A stretch of 64,000 bases of DNA from Hymenobacter aerilatus (GCF_022921095.1 NZ_CP095053.1:434001-498000), one strand, 5' to 3'. Counted from the stretch's first letter, positions 42,016 to 50,648 are shown. Translations and numbers: made by a program. Notes: generated from the letters alone by a model not told the origin.

Positions 42016-42267
42016 ATGGCAACTCGTTTCGCTTTCATCTTCGCGTCTGAATTAAAAGACAATGGTTTAGCTTTCATGCACTTTAATGCAAGTAAGGATA
42101 GAATAGATTATTTAAAACACAGTAATATTATTAGCGTTATTCAAGCTGCTGACCAACAATCTACAGAAAGAAAATTATTGAATCTGGTGAAAGAAGCTGG
42201 TTATAAATCGGCTGAAATCTGGGAGGATAAGGAGCACGTTGCTAGGTATCGATATATTAAGAAGTAG
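42016..42267 (+). CDS. Small phage protein of unknown function
   Basis: 83 residues. The leader before it (AAAACAACATAATGGCAACTC) has the same A-rich form as that of the previous gene. Mixed alpha/beta pattern (FAFIFASELKDNGLAFMHFN). No family recognised. Confidence 0.5.
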   Translation: MATRFAFIFASELKDNGLAFMHFNASKDRIDYLKHSNIISVIQAADQQSTERKLLNLVKEAGYKSAEIWEDKEHVARYRYIKK

Positions 42268-42344
42268 GAGAGAGGCTGGCTATTATAGCTGGCCTTTATC
42301 TTTGCGCTAAATTTGCCTCACACTGCACTCAAAATCAAAAGCCT

Positions 42345-42572
42345 ATGTCTACCTCAGTTGACCCTAACAAGCTGCCTCATATCAAAGCACTCATGCAAAA
42401 ATGGGGTATCAGTATAACGGCCTTGAGTGAGGCTATTGACCTGAGTGTTAAGACAGTAAGTAATAAGTTCAGTCCAGCACACAGAGATACATTCAGTGAG
42501 GCACAACAGCTATTGGTGAGGGACTATCTAGCACGTTTAAAGGATGCAATTGGCAAGACGTTGGAAGAGTAG
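42345..42572 (+). CDS. Small helix-turn-helix regulator
   Basis: 75 residues. It is an XRE/Cro-like HTH: IKALMQKWGISITALSEAID then LSVKTVSNKF, with the recognition helix at about 36-46. It is the only clear repressor-type protein near the twin operators and the integrase. No C-terminal dimerisation or protease domain is present, so it is Cro-like and not a LexA/CI-type repressor. Confidence 0.7.
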   Translation: MSTSVDPNKLPHIKALMQKWGISITALSEAIDLSVKTVSNKFSPAHRDTFSEAQQLLVRDYLARLKDAIGKTLEE

Positions 42573-42681
42573 TATCTTTGCAGCTGAAAATGTAGAAACC
42601 ATATGTTGCAAAATTTGGGGTTTCCATATTTTTGTTTTAGTAGTTGGAAAAAGGTCTGGATTCTGTCTGGACCTTTTTTTT
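42573..42681 (+). ncRNA. Candidate small RNA between HTH gene and integrase
   Basis: A promoter, TTG (42550-42552), 20-nt spacer and TATCTTTG (42573-42580), lies at the end of the HTH gene. A strong terminator AAAAAGGTC (42648-42656)/GACCTTTTT (42670-42678) with eight T residues follows. Between them there is no frame of note but an internal hairpin GAAACC (42595-42600)/GGTTTC (42619-42624). The RNA would be about 95 nt, and its end faces the 3' end of the integrase mRNA. Confidence 0.55.
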
Positions 42682-44020
42682 ATTCACCTAATAATTTATA
42701 AGCCTCCTTTTTGGCGTGTCTCTTTTTATTTGCGTAGTGCTTTTGTAATGTATTCGTGTTGGTGTGTCCCAAATATTCAGCAAGTGCCATTAGGGTAACA
42801 TCTTTATCAAGTGCATTATCAGTAAATTTCTTTCTAGCTAAGTGAGAGGTTAAAGCTTTCCATTTTGGCATTCTGGTAACTAATACTTTGTCTCCACTAT
42901 ACCCCGTTTTTGTTATTTCAACCTGGAACGCTGGACACTTTTTAGCCATTGCTTGTAGAGCTTGGTTATATTGGCTCTCTTGAGGTCGGCTGAATTGATA
43001 TTTATTACGCTCAAGGATTTCCAAGGCTTTCCTGGTGAGTGGTATTTCAACCTGTTTGCTATATTTCTGTGTGGCGAAGGATAAGAATTTATTTCCCTCT
43101 TTATCAGTGATTATATTTTTCTTTTCAGCTGATAAAATGTCGGAGTACCTTAGTCCTGTCTCCATACAAAATAGAAAACATTCCCTGGTTCTATATTGTC
43201 CTTTAGTCTTAATTTCTAAATCCTCAATCTCTTTGATTTCATTATCTTCCAATATTATTTTGTTTTCATCTTGTCTTGGTGGAACTATTTTGAATTTGGT
43301 GAGAAAGGTGATAGGTAAATCTAATTCGAATGCATAATATTTATACACTGCTAAGACCTTGACAAATATTTCTCTTATGGTATTGTTTAAAATATTACGG
43401 TCAATCAGATGGTTTTGGAAGTCTTGGAGGAATGTGAGACTAATATCTTTCATATGGACATTAGGACGGAACTTTGTTAAGGCATTACCAGCAACAGTAT
43501 AGTTCTTTATAGTCCCTTCTGTTTTACGCTCTCTCTTCAGGACCTCTTTATAGGCTTCTAGCTTATCCTGGAAAAGAATGGGTTTCTCTAAAGCTGTGAT
43601 TCCAACATTTGCCTCAATTCGTGCTACTTCTGCTTTTGCGGCTGCTAACTGTTTCTCCAAGCTGGCTATATATGCGTGTCCCTCTTTGAGTCCAGTAAGT
43701 ACCATCTCTTGTGCTAGTGGCGCTACAGCTGCATTGAAACTCACTATACTACCTACCATAGTTGCCGTAGGGGTTATCTCAGCACGTTCTAAGTCTCGTA
43801 GTGCTTTCTCAAACTCGGATGCTATAGCTTGTATCTTTACATTCTTCTCTGGAAAAAGTGGGTCTTTGGGACTGATTTTGCCCGTTTTTGTGTTGAAATG
43901 AGCTGGCTTAACCTGAACTCCTGTGCTCTTCAACGTCTCTTTTCCCTCATCATCTCTGAATACCACATTGACCACTCCGAGTCCGGTTTTCTTGCTGATT
44001 CCTTTTACTTTATAGAACAT
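42680..44020 (-). CDS. Phage tyrosine integrase
   Basis: 446 residues from the ATG at 44020 (MFYKVKGISKK); the frame extends to 44083, but that part covers the candidate arm sites. N-terminal Arm-DNA-binding domain, then a SAM-like domain (TEGTIKNYTVAGNALTKFRP). Catalytic residues in this numbering: R291 (TGLRYSD), K318, H393 and R396 (HLARKKF), H419 (LGHTNTNTL) and Y429 (KHYAN). It belongs to the Bacteroidota phage/conjugative element integrase group. It inserts and excises the prophage at recR. Confidence 0.95.
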   Translation of the reverse strand: MFYKVKGISKKTGLGVVNVVFRDDEGKETLKSTGVQVKPAHFNTKTGKISPKDPLFPEKNVKIQAIASEFEKALRDLERAEITPTATMVGSIVSFNAAVAPLAQEMVLTGLKEGHAYIASLEKQLAAAKAEVARIEANVGITALEKPILFQDKLEAYKEVLKRERKTEGTIKNYTVAGNALTKFRPNVHMKDISLTFLQDFQNHLIDRNILNNTIREIFVKVLAVYKYYAFELDLPITFLTKFKIVPPRQDENKIILEDNEIKEIEDLEIKTKGQYRTRECFLFCMETGLRYSDILSAEKKNIITDKEGNKFLSFATQKYSKQVEIPLTRKALEILERNKYQFSRPQESQYNQALQAMAKKCPAFQVEITKTGYSGDKVLVTRMPKWKALTSHLARKKFTDNALDKDVTLMALAEYLGHTNTNTLQKHYANKKRHAKKEAYKLLGE

Positions 44021-44056
44021 TCCGAAGGTGGTTACATGGTAAGAAGAGGCAAAATA

Positions 44057-44091
44057 CTTAGGACCACTTTTAGTCCCAAACATAGGACCAC
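44057..44091. promoter_or_regulatory. Candidate integrase arm-type sites, right end
   Basis: CTTAGGACCAC (44057-44067) and ATAGGACCAC (44082-44091) are direct repeats 24 bp apart, 55-90 bp inside attR. The first is the exact inverse of 3759-3769 at the left end. They lie in the leader of the integrase gene, so integrase binding could also control its own expression. Confidence 0.65.
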
Positions 44092-44146
44092 ATTGCCTCT
44101 CTACAAAGTTGTAACTGACTGAAAATCAGATATAAATACAGACTAC

Positions 44147-44163
44147 ATGGAATTTCCTTCCAA
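44147..44163. other. attR core (right prophage boundary)
   Basis: ATGGAATTTCCTTCCAA forms codons 1-5 and part of codon 6 of recR. It matches attL at 16 of 17 positions. Confidence 0.88.
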
Positions 44164-44761
44164 GCTGATAGAAAACGCCGTGGGCGAGCTGGCCAAGCTG
44201 CCGGGCATTGGCAAAAAAACTGCCCTGCGTCTGGCCCTGCACCTGCTTAAGGCCGAAACCGAAACCACCAGCAACCTGGCGGAGGCGCTGGCCAAAATGC
44301 GCTTCGACATCACCTATTGCCAGACCTGCCACAACATCTCCGACACGGAACAGTGTAGCATCTGCGCCAACAAGCTGCGCGACCACGCCACCATCTGCGT
44401 GGTGTCGGACATTCGCGATGTTATTGCCATTGAAAACACTGGTCAGTACCAAGGCACGTATCACGTGCTGGGCGGCGTTATTTCGCCTATTGAGGGCATC
44501 GGCCCCGGCGACCTGCACATCGATACGCTGCTAGAGCGTGTCACCTCCCCCGGCTCGGAGGTGCAGGAAGTGATTCTTGCCATCAGCCCGACCATGGAAG
44601 GTGATACCACGGCGTTTTATCTCTCGCGCAAGCTCCGCGACCAGGAAGGTGTCAACATCAGCACCATTGCCCGCGGCATTCCGGTGGGGGGCGAGCTGGA
44701 GTACGCCGACGAAATAACACTGGGCCGTAGCATTGTGGAGCGCCAGCGCCAGGTGCGGTAA
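44147..44761 (+). CDS. recR: RecR, recombination mediator protein
   Basis: 204 residues, full length. N-terminal HhH (ELAKLPGIGKKTALRLALHL), a zinc finger with C58, C61, C70 and C73 (CQTCHNISDTEQCSIC), and a Toprim domain (ICVVSDIRDVIAIENTGQYQ, then YHVLGGVISPIEGIGP). RecR with RecO loads RecA on SSB-coated DNA at gaps. The start codon is also the right phage attachment site, so the promoter now used must be within the prophage. No TAnnTTTG element is visible in the last 100 bp before it. Confidence 0.95.
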   Translation: MEFPSKLIENAVGELAKLPGIGKKTALRLALHLLKAETETTSNLAEALAKMRFDITYCQTCHNISDTEQCSICANKLRDHATICVVSDIRDVIAIENTGQYQGTYHVLGGVISPIEGIGPGDLHIDTLLERVTSPGSEVQEVILAISPTMEGDTTAFYLSRKLRDQEGVNISTIARGIPVGGELEYADEITLGRSIVERQRQVR

Positions 44762-44794
44762 GCGAAACGTTGAGCATACAAAACTTACTTACCA

Positions 44795-44829
44795 AAGCCC
44801 TACCGTGCCCAAACGCGGTAGGGCTTTTT
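44795..44829 (+). terminator. Terminator after recR
   Basis: The stem AAGCCCTACCG (44795-44805)/CGGTAGGGCTT (44816-44826) is followed by T residues. Confidence 0.88.
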
Positions 44830-44907
44830 GCTTGGTGTAGTTACGCTATGTGGCTACTTCGCACTATATAATTAGGTATTTCGCCTCACGGCCCTACTTT
44901 TGCCGGT

Positions 44908-46296
44908 ATGCTTACGGTAGAAAAAATTGGCGGCACTTCCATGAGTGCTTTCGGGGATGTGCTTGAGAACATCATCCTGTATGGCCGCGAGGGCGCGGCG
45001 CTGTATAATCGCATCTTCGTCGTGTCGGCCTACGCTGGCGTTACCAACTGGCTGCTGGAGAACAAAAAAACCGGCGCGCCGGGCGTCTACCACCGCTTTG
45101 CTAAGCACGAGCAATTTCGGGAGGCCCTGAGCCAGGTGAGCGACCAGCTACAGGAGCTAAACAAACAGTATGAGCCGCTAGGGTTAGACTTGGCGGTAGC
45201 CAACGCCTTCATCGCGCAGCGCATCCAAGATGCGCAGGGCTACCTCGATAACCTAGCCAGTATTCTGGCCTCAGGCTACGTGAGCAGCGAAAATATCCTA
45301 CAAGCCGCCCGCGAGATTCTGGCGTCCATTGGGGAGTCGCACTCGGCTTTCAACTCCGTGAACATCCTGCAAAACCGCGGCATCAACGCCACGCTGGTAG
45401 ACTTAAGCGGCTTCCACGACGCCACCCCCTACACCATCGACCAGCGCATTCAGCAGGCCTTTGGCAGCATCGATTTTGCCGCTACCATCTGCATTGCCAC
45501 CGGCTACACCAAGGGTACTGAGGGTATTATGCGCGAGTTCGATCGGGGCTATTCGGAGGTGACATTCAGTAAGATAGCCGTGGCCGTGCGGCCGCAGGAA
45601 GCCATCATCCACAAAGAGTACCACCTGTGCACCGCCGACCCCGGTGTGGTAGGGCTGGCCAATTGCGCGCCGGTAGGCTTCACCAACTACGACGTGGCCG
45701 ACCAACTGGCCGACGTAGGCATGGAAGCTATTCATCCAAAAGCTTCCAAGCCTTTGGAAATCAACAAGATTAACCTGCGTATCAAGAATACCTTCGAGCC
45801 CGAGCACCCCGGCACGCTCATCACCGAAGACTACGTGAGCCCCACCAAGCGCGTGGAGGTAGTTACGGGCACCGACCGCGTGCTGATTGTGGACGTGTAC
45901 GACCCGCTGATGGTAGGCGGCGTGGGCTTCGACCTGCACATTATGGAGGCTTTTGCTCAATTGGGCATCAGCTATTCCTTTAAAGCTACCAGTGCCAATA
46001 GCATCTCGCTGGTTATCTGGGAGAAAGATTTTAAGCCACAACTGGTAGCAGAGCTGCAAGCCAAGTTTGAGAAAGTGACGGTGGAGAAGGCCGCTATGGT
46101 CTGCATCATCGGCTCTAATATCGACGAGCCGGGGCTACTGGCGCGGGCAGCGGGCGCGTTGGCGGGCGCGGGCATCAACATCAAGAGCGCCGGGTTTGCC
46201 CTGCGCAAAGTGAATATCCAGTTTCTAGTGGCCAGGGAGGATTTCAACCCCGCCGTAGTAGCCTTGAACGCGGCCTTATACGCCACGGAAGGGTAG
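44908..46296 (+). CDS. Aspartate kinase
   Basis: 462 residues. The N-terminal kinase motif VEKIGGTSM is followed by substrate-site blocks (VTFSKIAVAVRPQEAIIHKEYHLC in two parts, GFTNYDVADQLADVGMEAIH). The C-terminal two ACT domains (VVTGTDRVLIVDVYDPLMVG; AAMVCIIGSNIDEPGLLARA) bind regulatory amino acids. It phosphorylates aspartate (EC 2.7.2.4) at the entry to lysine, threonine and methionine synthesis. A TACTTTTG element ends 5 nt before the ATG, so the mRNA is probably leaderless. Confidence 0.9.
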   Translation: MLTVEKIGGTSMSAFGDVLENIILYGREGAALYNRIFVVSAYAGVTNWLLENKKTGAPGVYHRFAKHEQFREALSQVSDQLQELNKQYEPLGLDLAVANAFIAQRIQDAQGYLDNLASILASGYVSSENILQAAREILASIGESHSAFNSVNILQNRGINATLVDLSGFHDATPYTIDQRIQQAFGSIDFAATICIATGYTKGTEGIMREFDRGYSEVTFSKIAVAVRPQEAIIHKEYHLCTADPGVVGLANCAPVGFTNYDVADQLADVGMEAIHPKASKPLEINKINLRIKNTFEPEHPGTLITEDYVSPTKRVEVVTGTDRVLIVDVYDPLMVGGVGFDLHIMEAFAQLGISYSFKATSANSISLVIWEKDFKPQLVAELQAKFEKVTVEKAAMVCIIGSNIDEPGLLARAAGALAGAGINIKSAGFALRKVNIQFLVAREDFNPAVVALNAALYATEG

Positions 46297-46395
46297 AAGC
46301 TATATTCATATAGGAGTATAGAAGGGTAGAGTAGGGCTTTTTAGGTAGTTCAGCGTAATTTGCTCACCTTGCACTCTGCCCTACCTACCCGCCGC

Positions 46396-48066
46396 GTGAA
46401 GCTCTCCGTTGTCATTGTCAGCTACAATGTTTGCCACTTTCTGGAGCAGGCCCTGCTGTCGGTGCGCAAAGCGGCGGCGCGACTGGGTGAGCCGGTAGAA
46501 GTGTTTGTGGTAGACAACCACTCCGCCGACGGCTCGGTAGCGATGGTGCGGACGCGTTTTCCGGAGGTCATCCTTCTTGAAAACAAGACCAACCCCGGCT
46601 TCAGCACCGCCAACAACCAAGCCCTACGCCGCGCCCGCGGCCAGTACGTGCTGCTGCTCAATCCTGATACGGTAGTGGAGGAAGACGCCTTCCAGCAGTG
46701 CTGCCAGTTTATGGACGAGCACCCCGAGGGCGGTGGCATGGGCGTGCACATGCTGGACGGGCAGGGGCGGTTCTTGCCCGAAAGCAAGCGCGGACTGCCC
46801 ACGCCCTGGGTAGCTTTCTATAAGGTATTTGGGTTGGCGTGGCTGTTTCCTAAGTCGCGCACCTTCGGCCGCTACCACCTGGGCTACCTCAGCAAGGAGC
46901 AAACTCACGAAGTGGACGTCCTCAGCGGTGCTTTCATGCTGATGCGTCGGCAGGCGCTGGACGAGGTAGGGCTGCTCGATGAGGACTACTTCATGTATGG
47001 GGAAGACATTGACCTGTCGTACCGGCTCACGCAGGGCGGCTGGAAAAACTACTACTACCCCGGTACCCGCATTATTCACTACAAAGGCGAAAGCACCCGG
47101 CGCACGAGCATCAACTATGTGTTCGTTTTTTACCGGGCCATGGTCATTTTCGCCGGCAAGCATTTCGCGCCGGGCAAGGCCAGTGTGTTTAGCTTGTTAC
47201 TGAATCTGGCTATCTGGGTACGTGCCGGTGCCGCCGTGGCCCACCGCGTAGTGGCTGGCTGCGCCCCCGCGCTGTTGGATGCCGTAGGGGTAGGGACGGG
47301 CCTACTGGCAATGCGCGCTTATTGGCCCGAGGCCACCATAGCGAATCCGGCGGCCGTGCCGGCGTGGGTGGCTACCTGGCTCACGGCCGCCTACCTCAGC
47401 GGTACGTATGACCAGCCCCCGCGCCTCTGGCCCATTATGCGCGGCATCTTGCTGGGTACGGTAGCACTACTGGCCGTGGATGGGTTTGCGGAAGCAGGCT
47501 ACGCAGCCAAGACACTGCTGCTAGGGGGAAGCTGGGCAGCCGCCATCATGGCGGGTTGGCGGGTGGCGGTGCATGCCGTGCGCCACGGCAGCGTACACCT
47601 GCACCAGCCCCGCACCCGGCGTGTGGCTATTGTAGGTTCTAAGGCCGAGAGCAGCCGGGTGCGTAAGCTGCTACGGCAATCCGGTGCGCCCGTGTGCGTG
47701 GTAGGGCACGTGAGCCCCAGCGCCGCACCAGATGGCAGGCAGCAACTAGGCCCGGTGAGCGAACTACCGGCTATCATTCGCCGCCACCGGGTAGACGAGT
47801 TAATCTTCTGTGGGCAAGACCTGACCTCGCAGCAAATTATGACCCTGATGGCGCAGTTGCCTCAGCGGCTGAACCTTGTGTACCGCATCCTGGCACAGGA
47901 TAGTCAGTACATTGTGGGCAGCTCCAGCCGCGTGGCAGCCGGCGACTATTACGCGCCGGAGCAAGCAGCGGCCGCCTACTCGCCGGCCCCCGATATGAGC
48001 GTGCTGGTGCGTTGTTTTCGGTGGCTGGGCTGGGTGCCCGAGGCCAACAATGCGCCGCGCGACTAG
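46396..48066 (+). CDS. Glycosyltransferase (GT2) fused to membrane and CoA-binding-like domains
   Basis: 556 residues from the GTG at 46396, where the GT2 strand KLSVVIVSYN begins (a TTG at 46360 would add 12). GT2 motifs: VDNHSADGS, NPDTVVEEDAF, LSGAFMLMRRQALDEVG and YGEDIDLSYRL (about 5-235), as in rhamnosyltransferase-like enzymes. Three or four membrane helices follow (about 270-400). The C-terminal domain (RRVAIVGSKAESSRVRKLL, then VDELIFCGQDL) resembles the Rossmann-type domain found in front of UndP sugar-phosphate transferases. It is probably a cell-surface polysaccharide enzyme. The three-part fusion is unusual. Confidence 0.8.
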   Translation: MKLSVVIVSYNVCHFLEQALLSVRKAAARLGEPVEVFVVDNHSADGSVAMVRTRFPEVILLENKTNPGFSTANNQALRRARGQYVLLLNPDTVVEEDAFQQCCQFMDEHPEGGGMGVHMLDGQGRFLPESKRGLPTPWVAFYKVFGLAWLFPKSRTFGRYHLGYLSKEQTHEVDVLSGAFMLMRRQALDEVGLLDEDYFMYGEDIDLSYRLTQGGWKNYYYPGTRIIHYKGESTRRTSINYVFVFYRAMVIFAGKHFAPGKASVFSLLLNLAIWVRAGAAVAHRVVAGCAPALLDAVGVGTGLLAMRAYWPEATIANPAAVPAWVATWLTAAYLSGTYDQPPRLWPIMRGILLGTVALLAVDGFAEAGYAAKTLLLGGSWAAAIMAGWRVAVHAVRHGSVHLHQPRTRRVAIVGSKAESSRVRKLLRQSGAPVCVVGHVSPSAAPDGRQQLGPVSELPAIIRRHRVDELIFCGQDLTSQQIMTLMAQLPQRLNLVYRILAQDSQYIVGSSSRVAAGDYYAPEQAAAAYSPAPDMSVLVRCFRWLGWVPEANNAPRD

Positions 48067-48160
48067 CAGGTAGTCAGCGTAAAAAGAGCAAGGAAAGCTG
48101 CACGGCTTCAACTCAAATCCGTACATTGGCCGAACTTCTGACTTGTTTCACCCTTTTCAC

Positions 48161-49381
48161 ATGTCCAGCTCCGCTACCTCCGTTGCCTCCGTGTTGTCCG
48201 ACCGCATCAACGCTTTGCAGGAATCCCAAACGATTGCCATGGCCAAAAAAGGCCGCGAATTGGCCGCCCAAGGCATTGATGTAATCAGCCTAAGCTTTGG
48301 TGAACCGGATTTTCAAACGCCGCAGTATGTGAAGGATGCCGCCAAGGCCGCCATCGACGAGGGCTACACATTCTACACGCCCGTGCCCGGCTACTTGGAT
48401 CTGCGCCAGGAAATCTCTGCCAAGTTCAAGCGCGACAACAACCTCGACTATCAGCCCGACCAAATTGTGGTGAGCACCGGCGCCAAGCAGTCGCTGGCCA
48501 ATGTGGTGCTGAGCGTGATAAACCCCGGCGACGAGGTAATCGTGTTTGCCCCGTATTGGGTGAGCTACGAGGAAATGGTGAAACTAGCCGAGGGCGTGCC
48601 CGTGCCACTGATGGGCACCATCGAAAACGACTATAAAGTGACGGCCCAGGAGCTGGAAGCTGCCATTACGCCGCGCACCAAGCTCATCATGTATTCTTCG
48701 CCCTGCAACCCTACGGGCGCCGTGTTCTCGCGTGAGGAGCTGGCGGCTATTGCCGAGGTAGTGGCTCGCCATCCGCAGGTGCTGGTGATGGCCGACGAGA
48801 TTTACGAGTACATCAACTTCGTGGGTGAGCACGTGAGCATTGCGCAATTCGAGGAGATAAAAGACCGGGTGATTACCGTGAACGGCTTCTCGAAAGGCTA
48901 CGCCATGACGGGCTGGCGCGTGGGCTACCTAGCCGCCAGCAAGGAAATTGCTTCAGCTTGCGACAAGCTCCAAAGTCAGATTACGTCTGGCACGTGCTCC
49001 ATTGCCCAGCGCGCCGGCCTGGCCGCCCTGCAAGGCGGCCGCGCCTCCGCCGACGAAATGGTAACGGCCTACCGTCGTCGCCGCGACTTGGTACTGGACC
49101 TGGTGCAGGACATCCCCGGTTTCCGTACGCCGGTGCCCGAAGGAGCCTTTTATATCTTCCCCGACGTGAGCGGTTGCTTTGGCAAGACCACGCCCGAAGG
49201 CAAAGTGCTGGAAACCTCGGCCGACGTAGCATTCTACCTGCTCAGCGATGCGCACGTAGTAGCCGTGAGCGGTGACGCGTTTGGTGCTCCCAACTGCATC
49301 CGCTTCAGCACCGCCGCTGCCGATGAGAAGTTGCAAGAAGCCTTTACCCGCATCAAGACCAGCATTGAGAAGCTGGGGTAG
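48161..49381 (+). CDS. Pyridoxal-phosphate aminotransferase, aspartate-type (class I)
   Basis: 406 residues from the ATG at 48161. It has the AAT-Ib pattern: SLSFGEPDFQTPQYVKDA, GAKQSLANVV, YSSPCNPTGAVFSREEL, DEIYEYI, and the PLP-lysine segment VNGFSKGYAMTGWRVGY (lysine near residue 241), then the C-terminal RFSTAAA. It is likely to convert aspartate and 2-oxoglutarate. Located two genes after aspartate kinase but apparently a separate transcript. Confidence 0.9.
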   Translation: MSSSATSVASVLSDRINALQESQTIAMAKKGRELAAQGIDVISLSFGEPDFQTPQYVKDAAKAAIDEGYTFYTPVPGYLDLRQEISAKFKRDNNLDYQPDQIVVSTGAKQSLANVVLSVINPGDEVIVFAPYWVSYEEMVKLAEGVPVPLMGTIENDYKVTAQELEAAITPRTKLIMYSSPCNPTGAVFSREELAAIAEVVARHPQVLVMADEIYEYINFVGEHVSIAQFEEIKDRVITVNGFSKGYAMTGWRVGYLAASKEIASACDKLQSQITSGTCSIAQRAGLAALQGGRASADEMVTAYRRRRDLVLDLVQDIPGFRTPVPEGAFYIFPDVSGCFGKTTPEGKVLETSADVAFYLLSDAHVVAVSGDAFGAPNCIRFSTAAADEKLQEAFTRIKTSIEKLG

Positions 49382-49398
49382 TAGTGAGATAGTGATAT

Positions 49399-49544
49399 GG
49401 TGAGTTTGTAAAAACGCGCCTGTCATCCTGAGCAGAGCGAAGGACCTTATCACGTGTGAACGACGAGCGTAACAACGACTCGTTCTGGCGTGATAAGGTC
49501 CTTCGCTCTGCTCAGGATGACAGGCGCGTTTTTACAAACTCACC
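49399..49544. repeat. Host palindromic intergenic element, copy C
   Basis: The best copy: perfect 56-bp arms (49399-49454 with 49489-49544) around a 34-nt loop containing AACGACTCGTTCT. The core includes TGTCATCCTGAGCAGAGCGA. The arms extend into the GTGAGTTTGTAAAAACGCGC flanks, showing that the flanks belong to the element. Further inverted GTGA/TCAC-rich DNA surrounds it. Confidence 0.92.
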
Positions 49545-49628
49545 ATTTCACTACTCACTATCTCACCACTTCACAAACTCACAATTTCACCACTTCCCTA
49601 CCTTTGCGGCCTTACTAGTCTTTGTGTA

Positions 49629-50648
49629 ATGCCTCATCCTGCTACTCCCACCACACTGCCTGATTTATTTTCTGCGTTCAACCAACTCACGGTGCTGATT
49701 GTGGGCGATGTAATGGTAGATGCCTACGTGTGGGGGAAGGCCAGTCGCCTGTCGCCGGAAGCACCGGTGCCGGTGGTGAATGTGGTACGCACTGAGCAGC
49801 GCCTGGGCGGCGCCGCCAACGTAGCCCTGAACGTGCAGGCCTTAGGTGCTACCCCGCTGCTATGCGCCGTGGTAGGCCAGGACCAGGGCGGCGACCAGCT
49901 GCTGACGTTATTGCAGGAGCGCAACCTATCGGCCGAAGGTATTGTGCGCAGTGCCCATCGGCCTACCACCGTGAAGCAACGCGTGTTGGCCGCCGGGCAG
50001 CAGCTGCTTCGCCTCGATTCTGAGGTAGAGCACGACCTCAACGAAGCAGAGAATACCAGCCTGCATGCTCGCTACGAACAGTTGCTGGCTGGCGCCGATG
50101 TGGTAGTATTTGAGGATTACGACAAAGGGGTGCTCAACGAAGCGACTATTCAGCGCTTTATTCAGTTGGCGCGGGCGCGGCAGGTGCCTACGGTAGTCGA
50201 CCCTAAGAAGAAAAACTTCCTGGCCTACCAGCACTGCACCCTGTTCAAGCCCAACCTGAAAGAACTGCGCGAAGGCCTAAAGTTGGAGTTTGGCGACACC
50301 GATGCCGACCGCCCGCACTTTGAAGCAGCCGTGGCCCGACTGCGGCAGCTGCTGCAACCAGCCAATGTGCTCGTAACGCTCTCAGAGCGAGGAGTATTTA
50401 TTGAAGATGCGCAGCAACATCAAACGTATATTCCGGCGCACCTACGCGCTATTTCCGACGTTTCGGGAGCCGGCGACACGGTTATCAGCATTGCGGCCCT
50501 ATGCGTGGCGCTGGGGGTAGGGGCGCCTGCCACCGCGGCACTAGCCAATTTGGGAGGCGGGCTGGTATGCGAGCAGGTAGGCGTGGTACCTATAGCCAAG
50601 CAGCAACTGTTGGCCGAAGCGCAGGCTACAGGGCTAAGCCTAAGCTAA
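49629..50648 (+). CDS. Heptose-7-phosphate kinase-type PfkB kinase (RfaE1/HldE N-domain)
   Basis: 339 residues. PfkB family signatures: VGDVMVDAYVWGKASRLSPE, RLGGAANVALNVQALG, FEDYDKGVLN, VVDPKKKNFLAYQ, FKPNLKE and the active-site DVSGAGDTVIS. The 'GKASRLSPEAPVPVV' block is specific for the RfaE1/HldE kinase domain, which makes heptose bisphosphate for lipopolysaccharide. No nucleotidyltransferase domain is attached. A TACCTTTG element is at 49599-49606. Confidence 0.88.
   Translation: MPHPATPTTLPDLFSAFNQLTVLIVGDVMVDAYVWGKASRLSPEAPVPVVNVVRTEQRLGGAANVALNVQALGATPLLCAVVGQDQGGDQLLTLLQERNLSAEGIVRSAHRPTTVKQRVLAAGQQLLRLDSEVEHDLNEAENTSLHARYEQLLAGADVVVFEDYDKGVLNEATIQRFIQLARARQVPTVVDPKKKNFLAYQHCTLFKPNLKELREGLKLEFGDTDADRPHFEAAVARLRQLLQPANVLVTLSERGVFIEDAQQHQTYIPAHLRAISDVSGAGDTVISIAALCVALGVGAPATAALANLGGGLVCEQVGVVPIAKQQLLAEAQATGLSLS

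Larger units (their letters stand above)
3614..44163. mobile_element. Complete siphovirus-type prophage inserted in the recR start
   Basis: The segment is bounded by a 17-bp repeat (attL 3614-3630, attR 44147-44163). It carries a tyrosine integrase next to attR and a full set of terminase, portal, protease, capsid, head-tail, tape measure, fibre and lysis genes, all apparently intact. It is clearly more A/T-rich than the flanking host DNA. Left-arm genes run leftward, and replication through lysis genes run rightward. It looks inducible: no structural gene shows a frameshift except the programmed one in the tail chaperone. Confidence 0.93.

Noticed and set aside
44100..44163. tRNA gene as prophage attachment site
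   Set aside because: No tRNA-like sequence lies at either end; the repeat is the 5' end of recR.
3614..44163. Known anti-phage defence system in the prophage
   Set aside because: I looked for restriction, toxin-antitoxin, Abi, retron and CRISPR-associated patterns in the small unknown genes and recognised none; the unknowns are too short to assign.
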